Positions 7,742-16,939 of a stretch of 64,000 nucleotides of DNA are shown in pieces. The stretch comes from an uncultured Bacteroidales bacterium. GTDB lineage: Bacteria; Bacteroidota; Bacteroidia; Bacteroidales; Bacteroidaceae. The stretch is taken from contig CADCIO010000008.1 of NCBI GenBank assembly GCA_902801475.1, forward strand, positions 1 to 64,000. The letters run 5' to 3'. The number at the start of each line of letters is the position of its first letter. Position 1 is the stretch's first letter. A program made the position numbers and the translations under genes. A model generated the notes under the pieces. That model did no database searches and had not been told where the DNA came from. It worked only from the letters and a program-made list of their open reading frames with translations.

Positions 7742-9292
7742 ATGAACGGAACATTGTTGTGGGTGGATGACGAGATTGAATTGCTGAAAGCCTACGTCAT
7801 CTTCCTCGAAAAGAAAGAATATGAGGTCGTTACGGCAACCAACGGTCAAGATGCCCTTGACCTTTGTCAAGAGCGCACCTTCGATTTGATTTTCTTGGAC
7901 GAGCACATGCCTGGTCTTAGTGGTTTGGAGACGTTGTCGAGAATTAAGGAAATCAACTCGACCATTCCTGTCGTGATGGTGACGAAGAGTGAGGAGGAGA
8001 ACATCATGGATCAGGCCATTGGATCACAGATTGCTGATTACCTGATTAAACCAGTCAATCCCAATCAGATATTCCTGACCTTGAAAAAGCATCTTCACAA
8101 ACGTGAAATTGAGATTGAAGTGACCAACACGGGCTATCAACAGAACTTCTCGAAGATAGGCATGCAAATCAACGACTCCTACACGCTAGAGGATTGGAAG
8201 GAGGTGTATAAACGCCTCGTTTATTGGGAGTTGCAATTGTCCAATACAGGTAGTGAGATGACCGAGATGCTCAAGATGCAGAAGACCGAGGCAAACAATG
8301 AATTTGCCAAGTTCGTCAGGAAGAATTACCTGCATTGGGTGCAGGACAGCGATAATCGTCCCATCATGTCGCCCGACATCTTCAAGAAGACCATCTTCCC
8401 TTTGCTGAATCAAGGCGAGAAAGTGTTCTTGGTGGTGTTTGACAATTTCCGTTATGACCAGTGGTGCGAGATTTCCAAAGAATTGGCAGACGACTTCATC
8501 TTTGACGAACAACTCTGTCTCAGCATCTTGCCCACAGCCACGCAATATGCTCGTAACGCCATCTTCTCAGGCTTGATGCCTAACCAGATAGCAGAGATGT
8601 TCCCAGACCTTTGGGTGGATGAAGACGAGGAAGAGGGCAAGAATCTCAACGAGGCACCACTGATCCAGACACAGTTTGACCGCTATCGTCGTAAGAACAC
8701 GTTCTCGTACTTCAAACTGAACAACTCTTCAGATTCCGAAAAGTTGGTGGAACGCTTCAAGAATGTGATGAACAATGACCTCAATGTGCTCGTTATCAAC
8801 TTTATAGATATGCTCAGTCATGCTCGTACGGAATCTCGTATGGTGCGTGAATTGGCGAGCGATGAACGTGCCTATCGCAGCATCACCGCTTCGTGGTTCC
8901 ACAACTCCCCTGTACGTGAACTCTTCCAGGAATTGGCCAAGACGGATGCGCATATCATCATCACGACCGATCATGGTTCCATTCGGGTGAACAACCCCAT
9001 CAAGGTCATTGGTGACAAGAACACCAACACCAATCTCCGTTATAAACTGGGTAAGAACCTCAGTTATAATCCCAAACAGGTGTATGAGTTGAAGGCACCC
9101 AAGGCTGCATCACTCCCTTCGCCCAACATCAGCACCACCTATATCTTTGCCCAGAACGATGATTTCTTCGCCTATCCGAACAACTATAATTACTATGTCA
9201 ATTATTACAAAAACACCTTTCAGCATGGGGGAATCTCGATGGAAGAGATGCTCGTGCCGTTGGTGACAATGCGAAGCAAAAGGAGGAAATGA
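7742..9292 (+). CDS. porX: Response regulator with PglZ domain, PorX-like
   Basis: The 516-residue protein begins with a receiver domain (residues 3-120): acidic pair in LWVDDE, phospho-acceptor Asp53 in [10 protein letters not shown] and Lys103 in [10 protein letters not shown] helical linker leads to a PglZ domain of the alkaline-phosphatase superfamily from about residue 205, with [11 protein letters not shown] (Asp234), FIDMLSHAR and IITTDHGS as metal-site candidates. PorX proteins link a histidine kinase (PorY) to expression and function of the type IX secretion system, and the PglZ domain has been reported to have phosphodiesterase activity. No PorY-like kinase is in the window. The gene follows porW by three bases and overlaps tsaE by four. 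Confidence 0.9.
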   Translation: MNGTLLWVDDEIELLKAYVIFLEKKEYEVVTATNGQDALDLCQERTFDLIFLDEHMPGLSGLETLSRIKEINSTIPVVMVTKSEEENIMDQAIGSQIADYLIKPVNPNQIFLTLKKHLHKREIEIEVTNTGYQQNFSKIGMQINDSYTLEDWKEVYKRLVYWELQLSNTGSEMTEMLKMQKTEANNEFAKFVRKNYLHWVQDSDNRPIMSPDIFKKTIFPLLNQGEKVFLVVFDNFRYDQWCEISKELADDFIFDEQLCLSILPTATQYARNAIFSGLMPNQIAEMFPDLWVDEDEEEGKNLNEAPLIQTQFDRYRRKNTFSYFKLNNSSDSEKLVERFKNVMNNDLNVLVINFIDMLSHARTESRMVRELASDERAYRSITASWFHNSPVRELFQELAKTDAHIIITTDHGSIRVNNPIKVIGDKNTNTNLRYKLGKNLSYNPKQVYELKAPKAASLPSPNISTTYIFAQNDDFFAYPNNYNYYVNYYKNTFQHGGISMEEMLVPLVTMRSKRRK

Positions 9293-9705
9293 GTATGGAA
9301 ATCAAGATTGGTTCATTGGATGAAATAGGAAAGGCTGCCCAGGAGTTTGTGGCAGCAATGGGTGAGAGGACGGTGTTTGCCTTCTATGGAAAGATGGGGG
9401 CAGGGAAGACCACCTTCATCAAGGCCGTGTGTGAGGAATTGGGTGTGGAAGATGTGATTAACTCGCCCACGTTTGCCATTGTGAATGAGTATGTGGATGG
9501 TGGTGGAAATCCTATCTACCACTTTGATTTCTATCGCATTAAGAACTTGCAGGAGGTGCTGGACATCGGCTATGAGGACTATGTGTATTCAGGTAATGTG
9601 TGTTTCATGGAATGGCCTGAACTCATAGAAAATCTCCTCCCCGATGATGCCGTGAAGGTCACCATTGAGGAGGAGATGGATGGAGGCAGGAAAGTGACTT
9701 TTTAA
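9289..9705 (+). CDS. tsaE: tRNA threonylcarbamoyladenosine biosynthesis ATPase TsaE
   Basis: A 138-residue protein with a Walker A motif GKMGAGKTT (residues 34-42), the family segment [10 protein letters not shown] and HFDFYRI, and a C-terminal FMEWPE. TsaE is the ATPase partner of TsaB/TsaD in making the t6A base next to the anticodon of ANN-decoding tRNAs. Its ATG overlaps the porX stop (ATGA), implying translational coupling. The TAA stop shares the palindrome TTAA with the stop of the oppositely oriented gene at 9702, so the two genes end on each other. Confidence 0.93.
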   Translation: MSMEIKIGSLDEIGKAAQEFVAAMGERTVFAFYGKMGAGKTTFIKAVCEELGVEDVINSPTFAIVNEYVDGGGNPIYHFDFYRIKNLQEVLDIGYEDYVYSGNVCFMEWPELIENLLPDDAVKVTIEEEMDGGRKVTF

Positions 9706-10025
9706 CTTTCCAGCTGTTCGTTGTATTCCAGTTCTGCATCAATCAGAAGGATGAGGGCATCGAGTTCGTAAGGACCCATGCCTTCTTTTTTTGCCTTCTT
9801 TTGGATGTGTCGGGCGATTTCTTCAGTGTCGATGTCGATGAAACCGTCTGCATCCGCCTTGTCGCTGAGTGTGTCAAGGTGTTCGAGCAGAACATCCAGG
9901 CAATAATAGATGTCTTCTTCCGTGAACAGTTCGCGGTTCTCCACGCCCATGTAGTTCTGGATGAAGGCAACCTCTTTGGCGTCCTCTTGGGCTCCTTGGA
10001 GGATTTCGTCGTCAATGCTGGACAT
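9702..10025 (-). CDS. Small acidic protein of unknown function
   Basis: A 107-residue, strongly acidic helical protein (for example [18 protein letters not shown] and [19 protein letters not shown]). I recognise it only as the kind of short cytoplasmic protein conserved next to thioredoxin genes in Bacteroidales and do not assign a function. There is no signal peptide and no cysteine pair. It begins at the trxA stop (TGATG overlap) and is probably translated with trxA. It ends tail-to-tail with tsaE. Confidence 0.75.
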   Translation of the reverse strand: MSSIDDEILQGAQEDAKEVAFIQNYMGVENRELFTEEDIYYCLDVLLEHLDTLSDKADADGFIDIDTEEIARHIQKKAKKEGMGPYELDALILLIDAELEYNEQLES

Positions 10026-10336
10026 CAGAGAATGGCTTTGAGTTTCGCTTCAAGGGTTGCTTTTGGTGCAGCACCAACCACTTTGTCAACCACCTCACCG
10101 TTCTTCATGTAAATGATGGTGGGGATGTTGCGGATGCCGAACTGTGCCACGAGGTCGTCAGCATCTTCTTCGATGTTCACTTTGCCGATGATGGCCTGGC
10201 CTTCGTACTGGTCTGCCAATTCCTGAATGACTGGACCTACCATGCGGCAAGGACCACACCATGTTGCCCAGAAGTCGAGTACCATTGGCTTGTTCTGTGC
10301 CAATACTTCGCTGTAGTTTGAATCGTTGATTTCCAT
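10025..10336 (-). CDS. trxA: Thioredoxin
   Basis: A 103-residue thioredoxin with the active site WCGPC at residues 26-30 inside VLDFWATWCGPCRM, the cis-proline segment RNIPTIIYMKNGE, and the usual single-domain length. No signal peptide is present, so it acts in the cytoplasm as a disulfide reductant. It lies 63 bases downstream of dnaE on the same strand and is coupled to the following small acidic gene. No clear TAnnTTTG box is seen in the 63-base gap, so read-through from dnaE is possible. Confidence 0.95.
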   Translation of the reverse strand: MEINDSNYSEVLAQNKPMVLDFWATWCGPCRMVGPVIQELADQYEGQAIIGKVNIEEDADDLVAQFGIRNIPTIIYMKNGEVVDKVVGAAPKATLEAKLKAIL

Positions 10337-10399
10337 AATGTTGATGTTTTTGGGGTTAATAATTATTGTTTGCTTTATGAGTTACGCCCTATGGACTGG

Positions 10400-13300
10400 T
10401 TAATTGACTTTGATGCTGATATCCTCGTGTTCTCGGATGTATTGCACCAGTTGCTTTCCCACTCTCACCTTCACCTTGCGCGACATGAGTGATACCTTGT
10501 TGGTGTCGGAAGTGTGGATATTGAAAACAAGTTCAGCGTCTCCTGGATTCTCCTTCACGATTTCAGCCAAATCTTCCACCATTGTGGAGGTGAGCTTGTC
10601 GAGCGGCACATCGAAGGTAATCTTCTGAATGGCTTTATCTTTCACTTCCGCCAGTAGTTCGACGGACTTGACAATCGTGTTGTAGGTGCCAGGACGGTAT
10701 CTGCTGGGTTCCACCTTGAGGCGGATGAAGAGGGAAGTGCCTTCGACGAAGTAGTTCCTGTAGGCAACCCAGTCGTTGCCAAAGAGAGGTATTTCGCCAT
10801 TGCCCGCAAAGTCTTCCATCTTGGCGATGCCATACATTTTACCGTTCTTGCTTTCTCCTGTTCGTACATTGGTGACAATACCTCCAACCGTCACCTCTTC
10901 CATCTTGGCAAGCTCCTCTTTCTGTTCCAACTGGTTGAGTTTTGTGTTGCACACATAATCAAGGATGATGGAATATTCATCAAGAGGATGGGCGGAGAGG
11001 TAGATGCCCACCAACTCGCGCTCTTTGTTCAGACGTTCGAGTGTACCCCATACAGGCACGTTCTTGGGAACGGCTGGATGGGTAACCGAGACCTCCATTC
11101 CTCCGAAGAGGGATGTCTGTGCCTGGAACTTATCTTGCTGAAAACTATTGCCATAGCGTACCATCACGTCCAGGAAATTCTCGCCTTGTTTGGAGCCAGG
11201 AGTGAAGAAGGTTTCTCGACTGATCTCCTTGAAACAGTCGAATGCACCAGCAAGAATCAAGTTTTCGATGTTCTTCTTGTTGCATTGAGAGAGGTTGACA
11301 CGCTCAAAGAAGTCGAAGAAGGAGGTGAAAGGCCCGTTCTTCTCACGTTCCTCGATGATGGCTTGAACGGCAGATTCACCCACACCCTTGATGGCAGCCA
11401 TACCAAAACGAATATCGCTTTCGAAGTTGACGGAGAACTTGTGGCGTGATTCGTTGACATCAGGTCCCAAAGTGTTGATGCCCATAGCCTTGCATTCGTC
11501 CATCAGCTTGCGGATTTCATCAATCTTATCGAGCGAACGACTCATCACCGCTGCCATGAACTGTGCTGGGAAGTTGGCCTTGAGGTAGGCCGTTTGGTAG
11601 GCCACCCATGAATAGCAGGTGGCATGCGATTTGTTGAAGGCATAGGAAGCGAATTTCTCCCAGTCACTCCAGATCTTGCCAAGAATTTCAGGGTCGTGTC
11701 CGTTCTTCTTGCCACCTTCGATGAACTTCGGCTTCATTGCGTCAACGATGTCCTTTTTCTTCTTACCCATCGCCTTACGCAAGGCATCACTCTCACCGCG
11801 AGTGAAATCGGCCAATTGTCGTGACAGCAACATCACCTGCTCCTGATAGACGGTGATTCCATAGGTGTCCTTGAGGTATTTCTCCATGCAAGGAATATCG
11901 TATTCGATGGGCTTTCGTCCCTGTTTTCTATCGATGAATTCGGGGATATAGTCCATTGGACCCGGTCGATAGAGGGCGTTCATTGCAATCAAGTCCTCGA
12001 AAACGGAGGGCTGCAATTCGCGAAGGTATTTCTGCATACCAGCCGACTCAAACTGGAAAGTGCCGACTGTGCGTCCGTCACAATAAAGCTGGTAGGTGGC
12101 AGGGTCTTGAATGTTGAAGAGGTCAACATCCGCATCAATGCCCAGACTCTCCTTAATGTTCGCCACAGCCTCCTTGAGCTGGGAGAGCGTCTTCAGACCC
12201 AAGAAGTCCATCTTGATGAGTCCTGTTTCCTCAATCACATGACCATCGTATTGTGTGCAGCGCACTTTCTCGCCAGTATCTTTATCGTCGGCAGTGCTCA
12301 CAGGCACCCAATCGTCGATGGCATCGCGACAAATGATGGTTCCACAAGCATGCACACCCGTGTTGCGCACATTGTTCTCCAACATCTGTGCAAACCTCAT
12401 GGTGTCTCTCAGCAACGGGTCAGGCGAGGTGGCAGCATCCTTGAGTTCTGGCACACATTCGATGGCATTGGGAATGGTCATCTTCTTGCCTGAAGGAAGT
12501 TTGTCTGGAATGGCCTTACAGATAGCATTGACCGTAGCCAAAGGCACTTTCTGCACACGACCTACATCCTTGATGGCGAGTTTGGTAGCCATCGTACCAT
12601 AGGTAATGATATGTGCCACCTTCTCAGCGCCATATTTTTCTGTCACCCATTGGAGCACTTTTCCACGTCCATCGTCATCGAAGTCTGTATCGATATCGGG
12701 TAAAGAGATACGGTCTGGATTCAGGAAACGCTCGAACAGAAGGTCGTACTTGACGGGGTCTATCTTGGTGATGCCCAAGCAATAAGCCACAGCGCTACCG
12801 GCTGCGGAACCACGTCCTGGTCCTACCCAGACCCCCAGTTCCTTACGGGCTGAGTTGATGAAGTCCTGCACAATGAGGAAATAACCAGGGAAACCCATCG
12901 TTTTCATCACGTGCAACTCGAAGTCGAGTCGTGTCTTGATGTCCTCTGGTATGGGGTCTCCATAAAGTTTTTTGGCACCCTCATACGTGATGGATTTCAA
13001 GTAGTCTGCTTCGAACTTAATACGGTATAATTTGTCGATTCCACCGAGCTTTTTAATCTTTTTCTCAGCCTCTTCTTGTGTCAGCACCACATTGCCATTT
13101 TCATCACGTGTAAACTCGTTGAAGATGTCCTCATCCGTGTATTTATCACGCCATTCCTGTTCTGTGCCAAACTCTTCAGGGATGGCAAAGAAGGGCATAA
13201 TGGGCGCATGGTCAATATTGTAGGTTTCCACCTTGTCGAGAATCTCGATGGTGTTGCTCAGCGCTTCTGGAATGTCCTTGAAGACATCGTTCATCTCTTC

Positions 13301-14101
13301 ACGGGTCTTGAACCACTCCTGCTTGCTGTAGAGCATGCGGTTGGGGTCGTCCAGATCCTTGCCTGTAGATAGACACAACAGACGGTCGTGCGCCTCTGCA
13401 TTTTCCTCGTCCACAAAGTGGGAGTCATTGGTGCAGATGAGTTTTACGTTATGTTTACGTGCCAGTTCTATCAAGGTCGGTTCGATGGCTTTCTGTTCCT
13501 TGAACGTGTCACGATTGGCGCGTTGCATAGGGTCTTTCACCTCATGACGCATCAGTTCGATATAAAAATCCTCGCCAAAGATGCTCTTGAACCATTCGAT
13601 GGATTTTTCAGCTTCTGCAATCTGTCCGTTCTTGACGTAGCGTGGAATCTCACCAGCCAGACAAGCAGAGGAAGCAATGATTCCCTCGTGGTACTTTTCA
13701 ATGGATTTATGGTCGGTACGAGGACGGTGGTAGTAACCATCCACCCAAGCCTCGCTGACGATCTTGATGAGATTATGGTAGCCGACTTCGTTCTTGGCCA
13801 AGAGAATCAGGTGCCATCCGCTCTTGTCCAGACCGTTGTTTTCTTTGAGATGAAGATCTCGACGGGCACAATACACCTCACAACCAAAAATGGGTTTGAA
13901 TTTCTCCTCGTCAGACTTCCCCTTGTTGACTTTGTTGCAGTAGTTGAAAAACTCCTTGATGCCGAACATATTACCATGATCGGTAATGGCCATTCCACGC
14001 ATTCCGTTGTTGATAGCTTTATCCACCAGCTTCGGAATGGCAGCCTGTCCGTCAAGGATGCTGTATTGGGTATGTACGTGTAAGTGTACGAAATCTTCCA
14101 T
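10400..14101 (-). CDS. dnaE: DNA polymerase III alpha subunit
   Basis: The 1233-residue catalytic subunit of the replicative polymerase. The N-terminus carries a PHP domain (FVHLHVHTQYSILDG and GMAITDHGNMFG). The polymerase palm has GPGRGSAAGSAVAYCLGITK and the catalytic acidic cluster PDIDTDFDDDGR near residue 470. The thumb/fingers region with MNALYRPGPMDYIPEF is intact, and a C-terminal OB-fold and tail follow. Length is within the usual range. Transcription starts from a box at 14119-14126, divergent from rpoN. Confidence 0.97.
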   Translation of the reverse strand: MEDFVHLHVHTQYSILDGQAAIPKLVDKAINNGMRGMAITDHGNMFGIKEFFNYCNKVNKGKSDEEKFKPIFGCEVYCARRDLHLKENNGLDKSGWHLILLAKNEVGYHNLIKIVSEAWVDGYYHRPRTDHKSIEKYHEGIIASSACLAGEIPRYVKNGQIAEAEKSIEWFKSIFGEDFYIELMRHEVKDPMQRANRDTFKEQKAIEPTLIELARKHNVKLICTNDSHFVDEENAEAHDRLLCLSTGKDLDDPNRMLYSKQEWFKTREEMNDVFKDIPEALSNTIEILDKVETYNIDHAPIMPFFAIPEEFGTEQEWRDKYTDEDIFNEFTRDENGNVVLTQEEAEKKIKKLGGIDKLYRIKFEADYLKSITYEGAKKLYGDPIPEDIKTRLDFELHVMKTMGFPGYFLIVQDFINSARKELGVWVGPGRGSAAGSAVAYCLGITKIDPVKYDLLFERFLNPDRISLPDIDTDFDDDGRGKVLQWVTEKYGAEKVAHIITYGTMATKLAIKDVGRVQKVPLATVNAICKAIPDKLPSGKKMTIPNAIECVPELKDAATSPDPLLRDTMRFAQMLENNVRNTGVHACGTIICRDAIDDWVPVSTADDKDTGEKVRCTQYDGHVIEETGLIKMDFLGLKTLSQLKEAVANIKESLGIDADVDLFNIQDPATYQLYCDGRTVGTFQFESAGMQKYLRELQPSVFEDLIAMNALYRPGPMDYIPEFIDRKQGRKPIEYDIPCMEKYLKDTYGITVYQEQVMLLSRQLADFTRGESDALRKAMGKKKKDIVDAMKPKFIEGGKKNGHDPEILGKIWSDWEKFASYAFNKSHATCYSWVAYQTAYLKANFPAQFMAAVMSRSLDKIDEIRKLMDECKAMGINTLGPDVNESRHKFSVNFESDIRFGMAAIKGVGESAVQAIIEEREKNGPFTSFFDFFERVNLSQCNKKNIENLILAGAFDCFKEISRETFFTPGSKQGENFLDVMVRYGNSFQQDKFQAQTSLFGGMEVSVTHPAVPKNVPVWGTLERLNKERELVGIYLSAHPLDEYSIILDYVCNTKLNQLEQKEELAKMEEVTVGGIVTNVRTGESKNGKMYGIAKMEDFAGNGEIPLFGNDWVAYRNYFVEGTSLFIRLKVEPSRYRPGTYNTIVKSVELLAEVKDKAIQKITFDVPLDKLTSTMVEDLAEIVKENPGDAELVFNIHTSDTNKVSLMSRKVKVRVGKQLVQYIREHEDISIKVN

Positions 14102-14118
14102 GTGTTCTTATTTTCGTG

Positions 14119-14126
14119 CAAAGATA
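14119..14126 (-). promoter_or_regulatory. -7 box of dnaE (TATCTTTG)
   Basis: The minus strand reads TATCTTTG followed by GCAC, 17 bases before the dnaE ATG. No clear -33 TTTG is seen. It is back to back with the rpoN promoter. Confidence 0.65.
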
Positions 14127-14170
14127 ATCATTTTTTTCATTCCTTTTGTTGTTTAATGCTTGTTTTTGTC

Positions 14171-14178
14171 TAACTTTG
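14171..14178 (+). promoter_or_regulatory. -7 box of rpoN (TAACTTTG)
   Basis: TAACTTTG lies 18 bases before ATG 14197, with a TTG at 14149-14151 19 bases upstream as a possible -33 element. It rules out the upstream in-frame start at 14146. Confidence 0.7.
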
Positions 14179-14196
14179 CAAAAAAATAACATTTGG

Positions 14197-15705
14197 ATGT
14201 CGCAGAGATTGACCCAAATACAGGCTCAGAAGACGGAACAGCAACTCCGATTGTCACAACAGCAACTGCAGTTGGTCAGATTGCTGGAGATGCCTATCGC
14301 TGAATTTGAACAGCAGGTGAAGAAGGAACTGATGGACAATCCTGCATTGGAAGAGGGTGCGCCGGAGGAGCGGGACAACGTGAGAGATTCTGCCGATGAA
14401 ATGGAGAATAATGATACAGGCATCGACCCTTACGGCGATATGGAGAACGAGCGGGTTTCTGATCTGTCAGCATACAGTGACGATGATTTGCCGGTCTATG
14501 CTCCATCCAGTGGAACGTCAGAACGCAACGAGTTGCCTTTGGGTGATAGTGGCTCTTTCATCGAGTATTTGGAGTCGCAGATGATGAATTATGATTTGAG
14601 CGAAGAGGAGGAGAAGATTCTGAAGTATCTGATTGGCTCGTTGGACAATCGGGGATTTATCGACCGTCCGATAGCGACCTTGACTGATGAATTGGCGTTT
14701 AAGGAGTATATTTATGTGTCGGAGCAGGAGGTGGAGAAGGTGTTGCACATCTTGCAGAGTTTTGATCCAGCCGGTATAGGTGCTCGTTCCACACAAGAGT
14801 GTCTGCTGCTACAGATTGACCGTCAGTTGCGCAATGAGGAAGAAGTGCTTTCTCCCTTGAAAGAGAAAATTCTTCGGTTGGAGAGAGAGATTATCGCGCA
14901 TCATTACGATTTGTTCATCAACAAGAACAAGGAAAGACTGAAGAATAAACTGGGCATCTCTGGGGTGCAGGTGGATGCGTTGTTTGAGGATATCAAGAAG
15001 CTGAACGTGAATCCTGGCTTTGCATTGAGCGAGTCGTCAACCGACCGCGTACAGACACAAATACCCGATTTCATCGTGGAAACAGACCCTGAGGGGAATA
15101 TCGAGATGCGGCTGAACAGCGGGGAAGTGCCCAGACTTCATGTGAGTGGCGATTACATCAACCAACTCAAGGCGTTTCAGGCTCATCCATCCACGTTGAC
15201 GCGTAGTGAGAAGGAGGGGCTAGTTTATACCCGTCAGAAGATAGAGGCAGCGCAGATGTTCATCGAGTCAGTGAAACAGCGCCGTCGTACACTCTACGAG
15301 ACGATGAAGGCCATCATTGAGTTGCAACGTACCTTCTTCCTGACCAAAGATGAAGATGACAAGGTGCGATTGGTGTTGGAGGATGTGGCGAAGAAGTCTG
15401 GCTACGATGTCTCGACGATTTCGCGTGTGTGCAGTTCGAAATGTGCGCTGTTGGATGGACGCATCTATCCTTTGTCGGACTTCTTCAAACTGACACGTAA
15501 GAATGCTGTCGGCGAGGAGATTGATGGCAGGCGGGTGAGTGAGATGTTGCAGGAAATTGTGGATTCGGAAGACAAGATGAATCCTTATTCGGACGACCGG
15601 ATTGTGGAGTTGATGAAACAGCAAGGTGTGACGTTGGCGCGTCGCACAGTGGCAAAATATCGAACAGAATTGGGTATTCCTGCGGTGAATAGTCGTCGAG
15701 GATAA
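14197..15705 (+). CDS. rpoN: RNA polymerase sigma-54 factor
   Basis: A 502-residue sigma-54. Region I is glutamine/leucine rich (QKTEQQLRLSQQQLQLVRLL), followed by an acidic region II, the core-binding domain (DPAGIGARSTQECLLLQI) and the C-terminal RpoN box ARRTVAKYR at about residues 481-489, which reads the -24 element. It needs ATP-driven enhancer-binding activators; none is encoded in the window. The start at 14197 is chosen because the promoter overlaps the longer frame. It is followed by a PAP2-like gene after 22 bases. Confidence 0.96.
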   Translation: MSQRLTQIQAQKTEQQLRLSQQQLQLVRLLEMPIAEFEQQVKKELMDNPALEEGAPEERDNVRDSADEMENNDTGIDPYGDMENERVSDLSAYSDDDLPVYAPSSGTSERNELPLGDSGSFIEYLESQMMNYDLSEEEEKILKYLIGSLDNRGFIDRPIATLTDELAFKEYIYVSEQEVEKVLHILQSFDPAGIGARSTQECLLLQIDRQLRNEEEVLSPLKEKILRLEREIIAHHYDLFINKNKERLKNKLGISGVQVDALFEDIKKLNVNPGFALSESSTDRVQTQIPDFIVETDPEGNIEMRLNSGEVPRLHVSGDYINQLKAFQAHPSTLTRSEKEGLVYTRQKIEAAQMFIESVKQRRRTLYETMKAIIELQRTFFLTKDEDDKVRLVLEDVAKKSGYDVSTISRVCSSKCALLDGRIYPLSDFFKLTRKNAVGEEIDGRRVSEMLQEIVDSEDKMNPYSDDRIVELMKQQGVTLARRTVAKYRTELGIPAVNSRRG

Positions 15706-15727
15706 ACCGAAATAGCAAGCGTTGTAG

Positions 15728-16351
15728 ATGAATAATAAAAGACTGATCAAGATTGCGAAAGTGATATCAACACTTTTTATGCCGTTGTACGCCCCTTTGT
15801 GGGTGTTCTTCGGCCTGTTCTTGTTCAGTTATATGAGGATGTTGCCTTGGAGTTACAAACTCTTCATCATGGGTCTGGTGTATTTCTTTGCCGTGTTTGT
15901 TCCCACATTGGGCATCACGACTTTCCGATTGTTCAAGAAATGGACACACCTTGAGTTGAGTCATCGTGAGCACCGTCACATGCCGTATCTGGTCACATTG
16001 TTGAGTTATGGCGCTTGTCTGGTCATCATGACGAAGATGAATACGGCCATGTTCTTTCGTGGGGTGGTGATGTCGGCACTGATTTGCCAGATTGTCTGTG
16101 TGATCATCAATGCCTGGTGGAAGGTCAGTACACACATGGTGGGTATGGGTGGTTTGGTGGGCGCACTCAATGCGTTCAGCATTTTGTTCTTCTACAATCC
16201 CGTGTGGCCGTTTTGCGCTTTGCTGCTGTTGTCTGGTGCATTGGGTACCAGTCGCATCATCCTGCGTCAGCATAGTTTGGCACAGGTGTTGGTGGGCTTT
16301 GGCATCGGCTATCTTTGTACGATGACATTTATATTAATGAGTTGGATGTGA
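15728..16351 (+). CDS. PAP2-like membrane protein
   Basis: A 207-residue protein with about five to six membrane segments. The motifs STHMVGMGGLVGAL and SRIILRQHSLAQVLVGFGIG resemble the second and third phosphatase motifs of the PAP2 superfamily (S-x-H and SR-x5-H-x3-Q), but the first KxxxxxxRP motif is not obvious. It could be a lipid phosphatase or a degenerate relative. It is probably co-transcribed with rpoN and perhaps with purE. The substrate is not predictable from the sequence. Confidence 0.7.
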   Translation: MNNKRLIKIAKVISTLFMPLYAPLWVFFGLFLFSYMRMLPWSYKLFIMGLVYFFAVFVPTLGITTFRLFKKWTHLELSHREHRHMPYLVTLLSYGACLVIMTKMNTAMFFRGVVMSALICQIVCVIINAWWKVSTHMVGMGGLVGALNAFSILFFYNPVWPFCALLLLSGALGTSRIILRQHSLAQVLVGFGIGYLCTMTFILMSWM

Positions 16352-16355
16352 GGAG

Positions 16356-16376
16356 AGTTTAGAGTTAAGAGTTTAA
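16356..16376 (+). repeat. Heptamer tandem repeat
   Basis: Three units of GAGTTWA in the spacer between the PAP2-like gene and purE; one of several 7-bp arrays in the window. Confidence 0.5.
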
Positions 16377-16394
16377 TTGCAAAATTGAGATAAG

Positions 16395-16904
16395 ATGAAA
16401 CCAGTAGTATCTATCATTATGGGTAGCACATCAGATCTTCCAGTAATGGAAAAGGCTGCCAAGTTCTTCGATGAAATGGAGATTCCTTTTGAGATTAACG
16501 CATTGTCGGCTCATCGTACACCCGACGCTGTGGAAGCTTTTGCCAAAGGTGCAAAGGAGCGCGGCATCAAGGTGATTATTGCAGGAGCAGGTATGGCTGC
16601 AGCCTTGCCTGGTGTGATTGCTGCCAGTACGACTTTGCCCGTGATTGGTGTACCCGTGAAAGGAAGTGTGTTGGATGGTGTGGATGCCGTCTATTCGATG
16701 TTGCAGATGCCTCCTGGCATTCCTGTGGCAACGGTGGCCATCAATGGTGCCCTCAATGCAGGCATCCTTGCTGTGCAGATGTTGGCGCTCTCCGATGAGG
16801 CTCTGGCAGAGAAATTTGCTGCCTACAAGAATGGACTTCGTCAGAAAATAGAGAAGGCGAATGCGGAACTCAAGGAAGTGAAGTTCGCCTATAAGTGTAA
16901 TTGA
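16395..16904 (+). CDS. purE: N5-carboxyaminoimidazole ribonucleotide mutase
   Basis: A 169-residue PurE. The phosphate-binding MGSTSDLPVMEKA and the catalytic SAHRTPD segment are both present, with GAGMAAALPGVIA in the middle. It converts N5-CAIR to CAIR in purine synthesis and forms an octamer in known members. Length and motifs are of the class I bacterial type. The PurK partner is not in the window. It precedes ispG by 35 bases. Confidence 0.95.
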   Translation: MKPVVSIIMGSTSDLPVMEKAAKFFDEMEIPFEINALSAHRTPDAVEAFAKGAKERGIKVIIAGAGMAAALPGVIAASTTLPVIGVPVKGSVLDGVDAVYSMLQMPPGIPVATVAINGALNAGILAVQMLALSDEALAEKFAAYKNGLRQKIEKANAELKEVKFAYKCN

Positions 16905-16939
16905 TGTTGGTAGATTAGTTTATTAGTAGATTGGTGATT

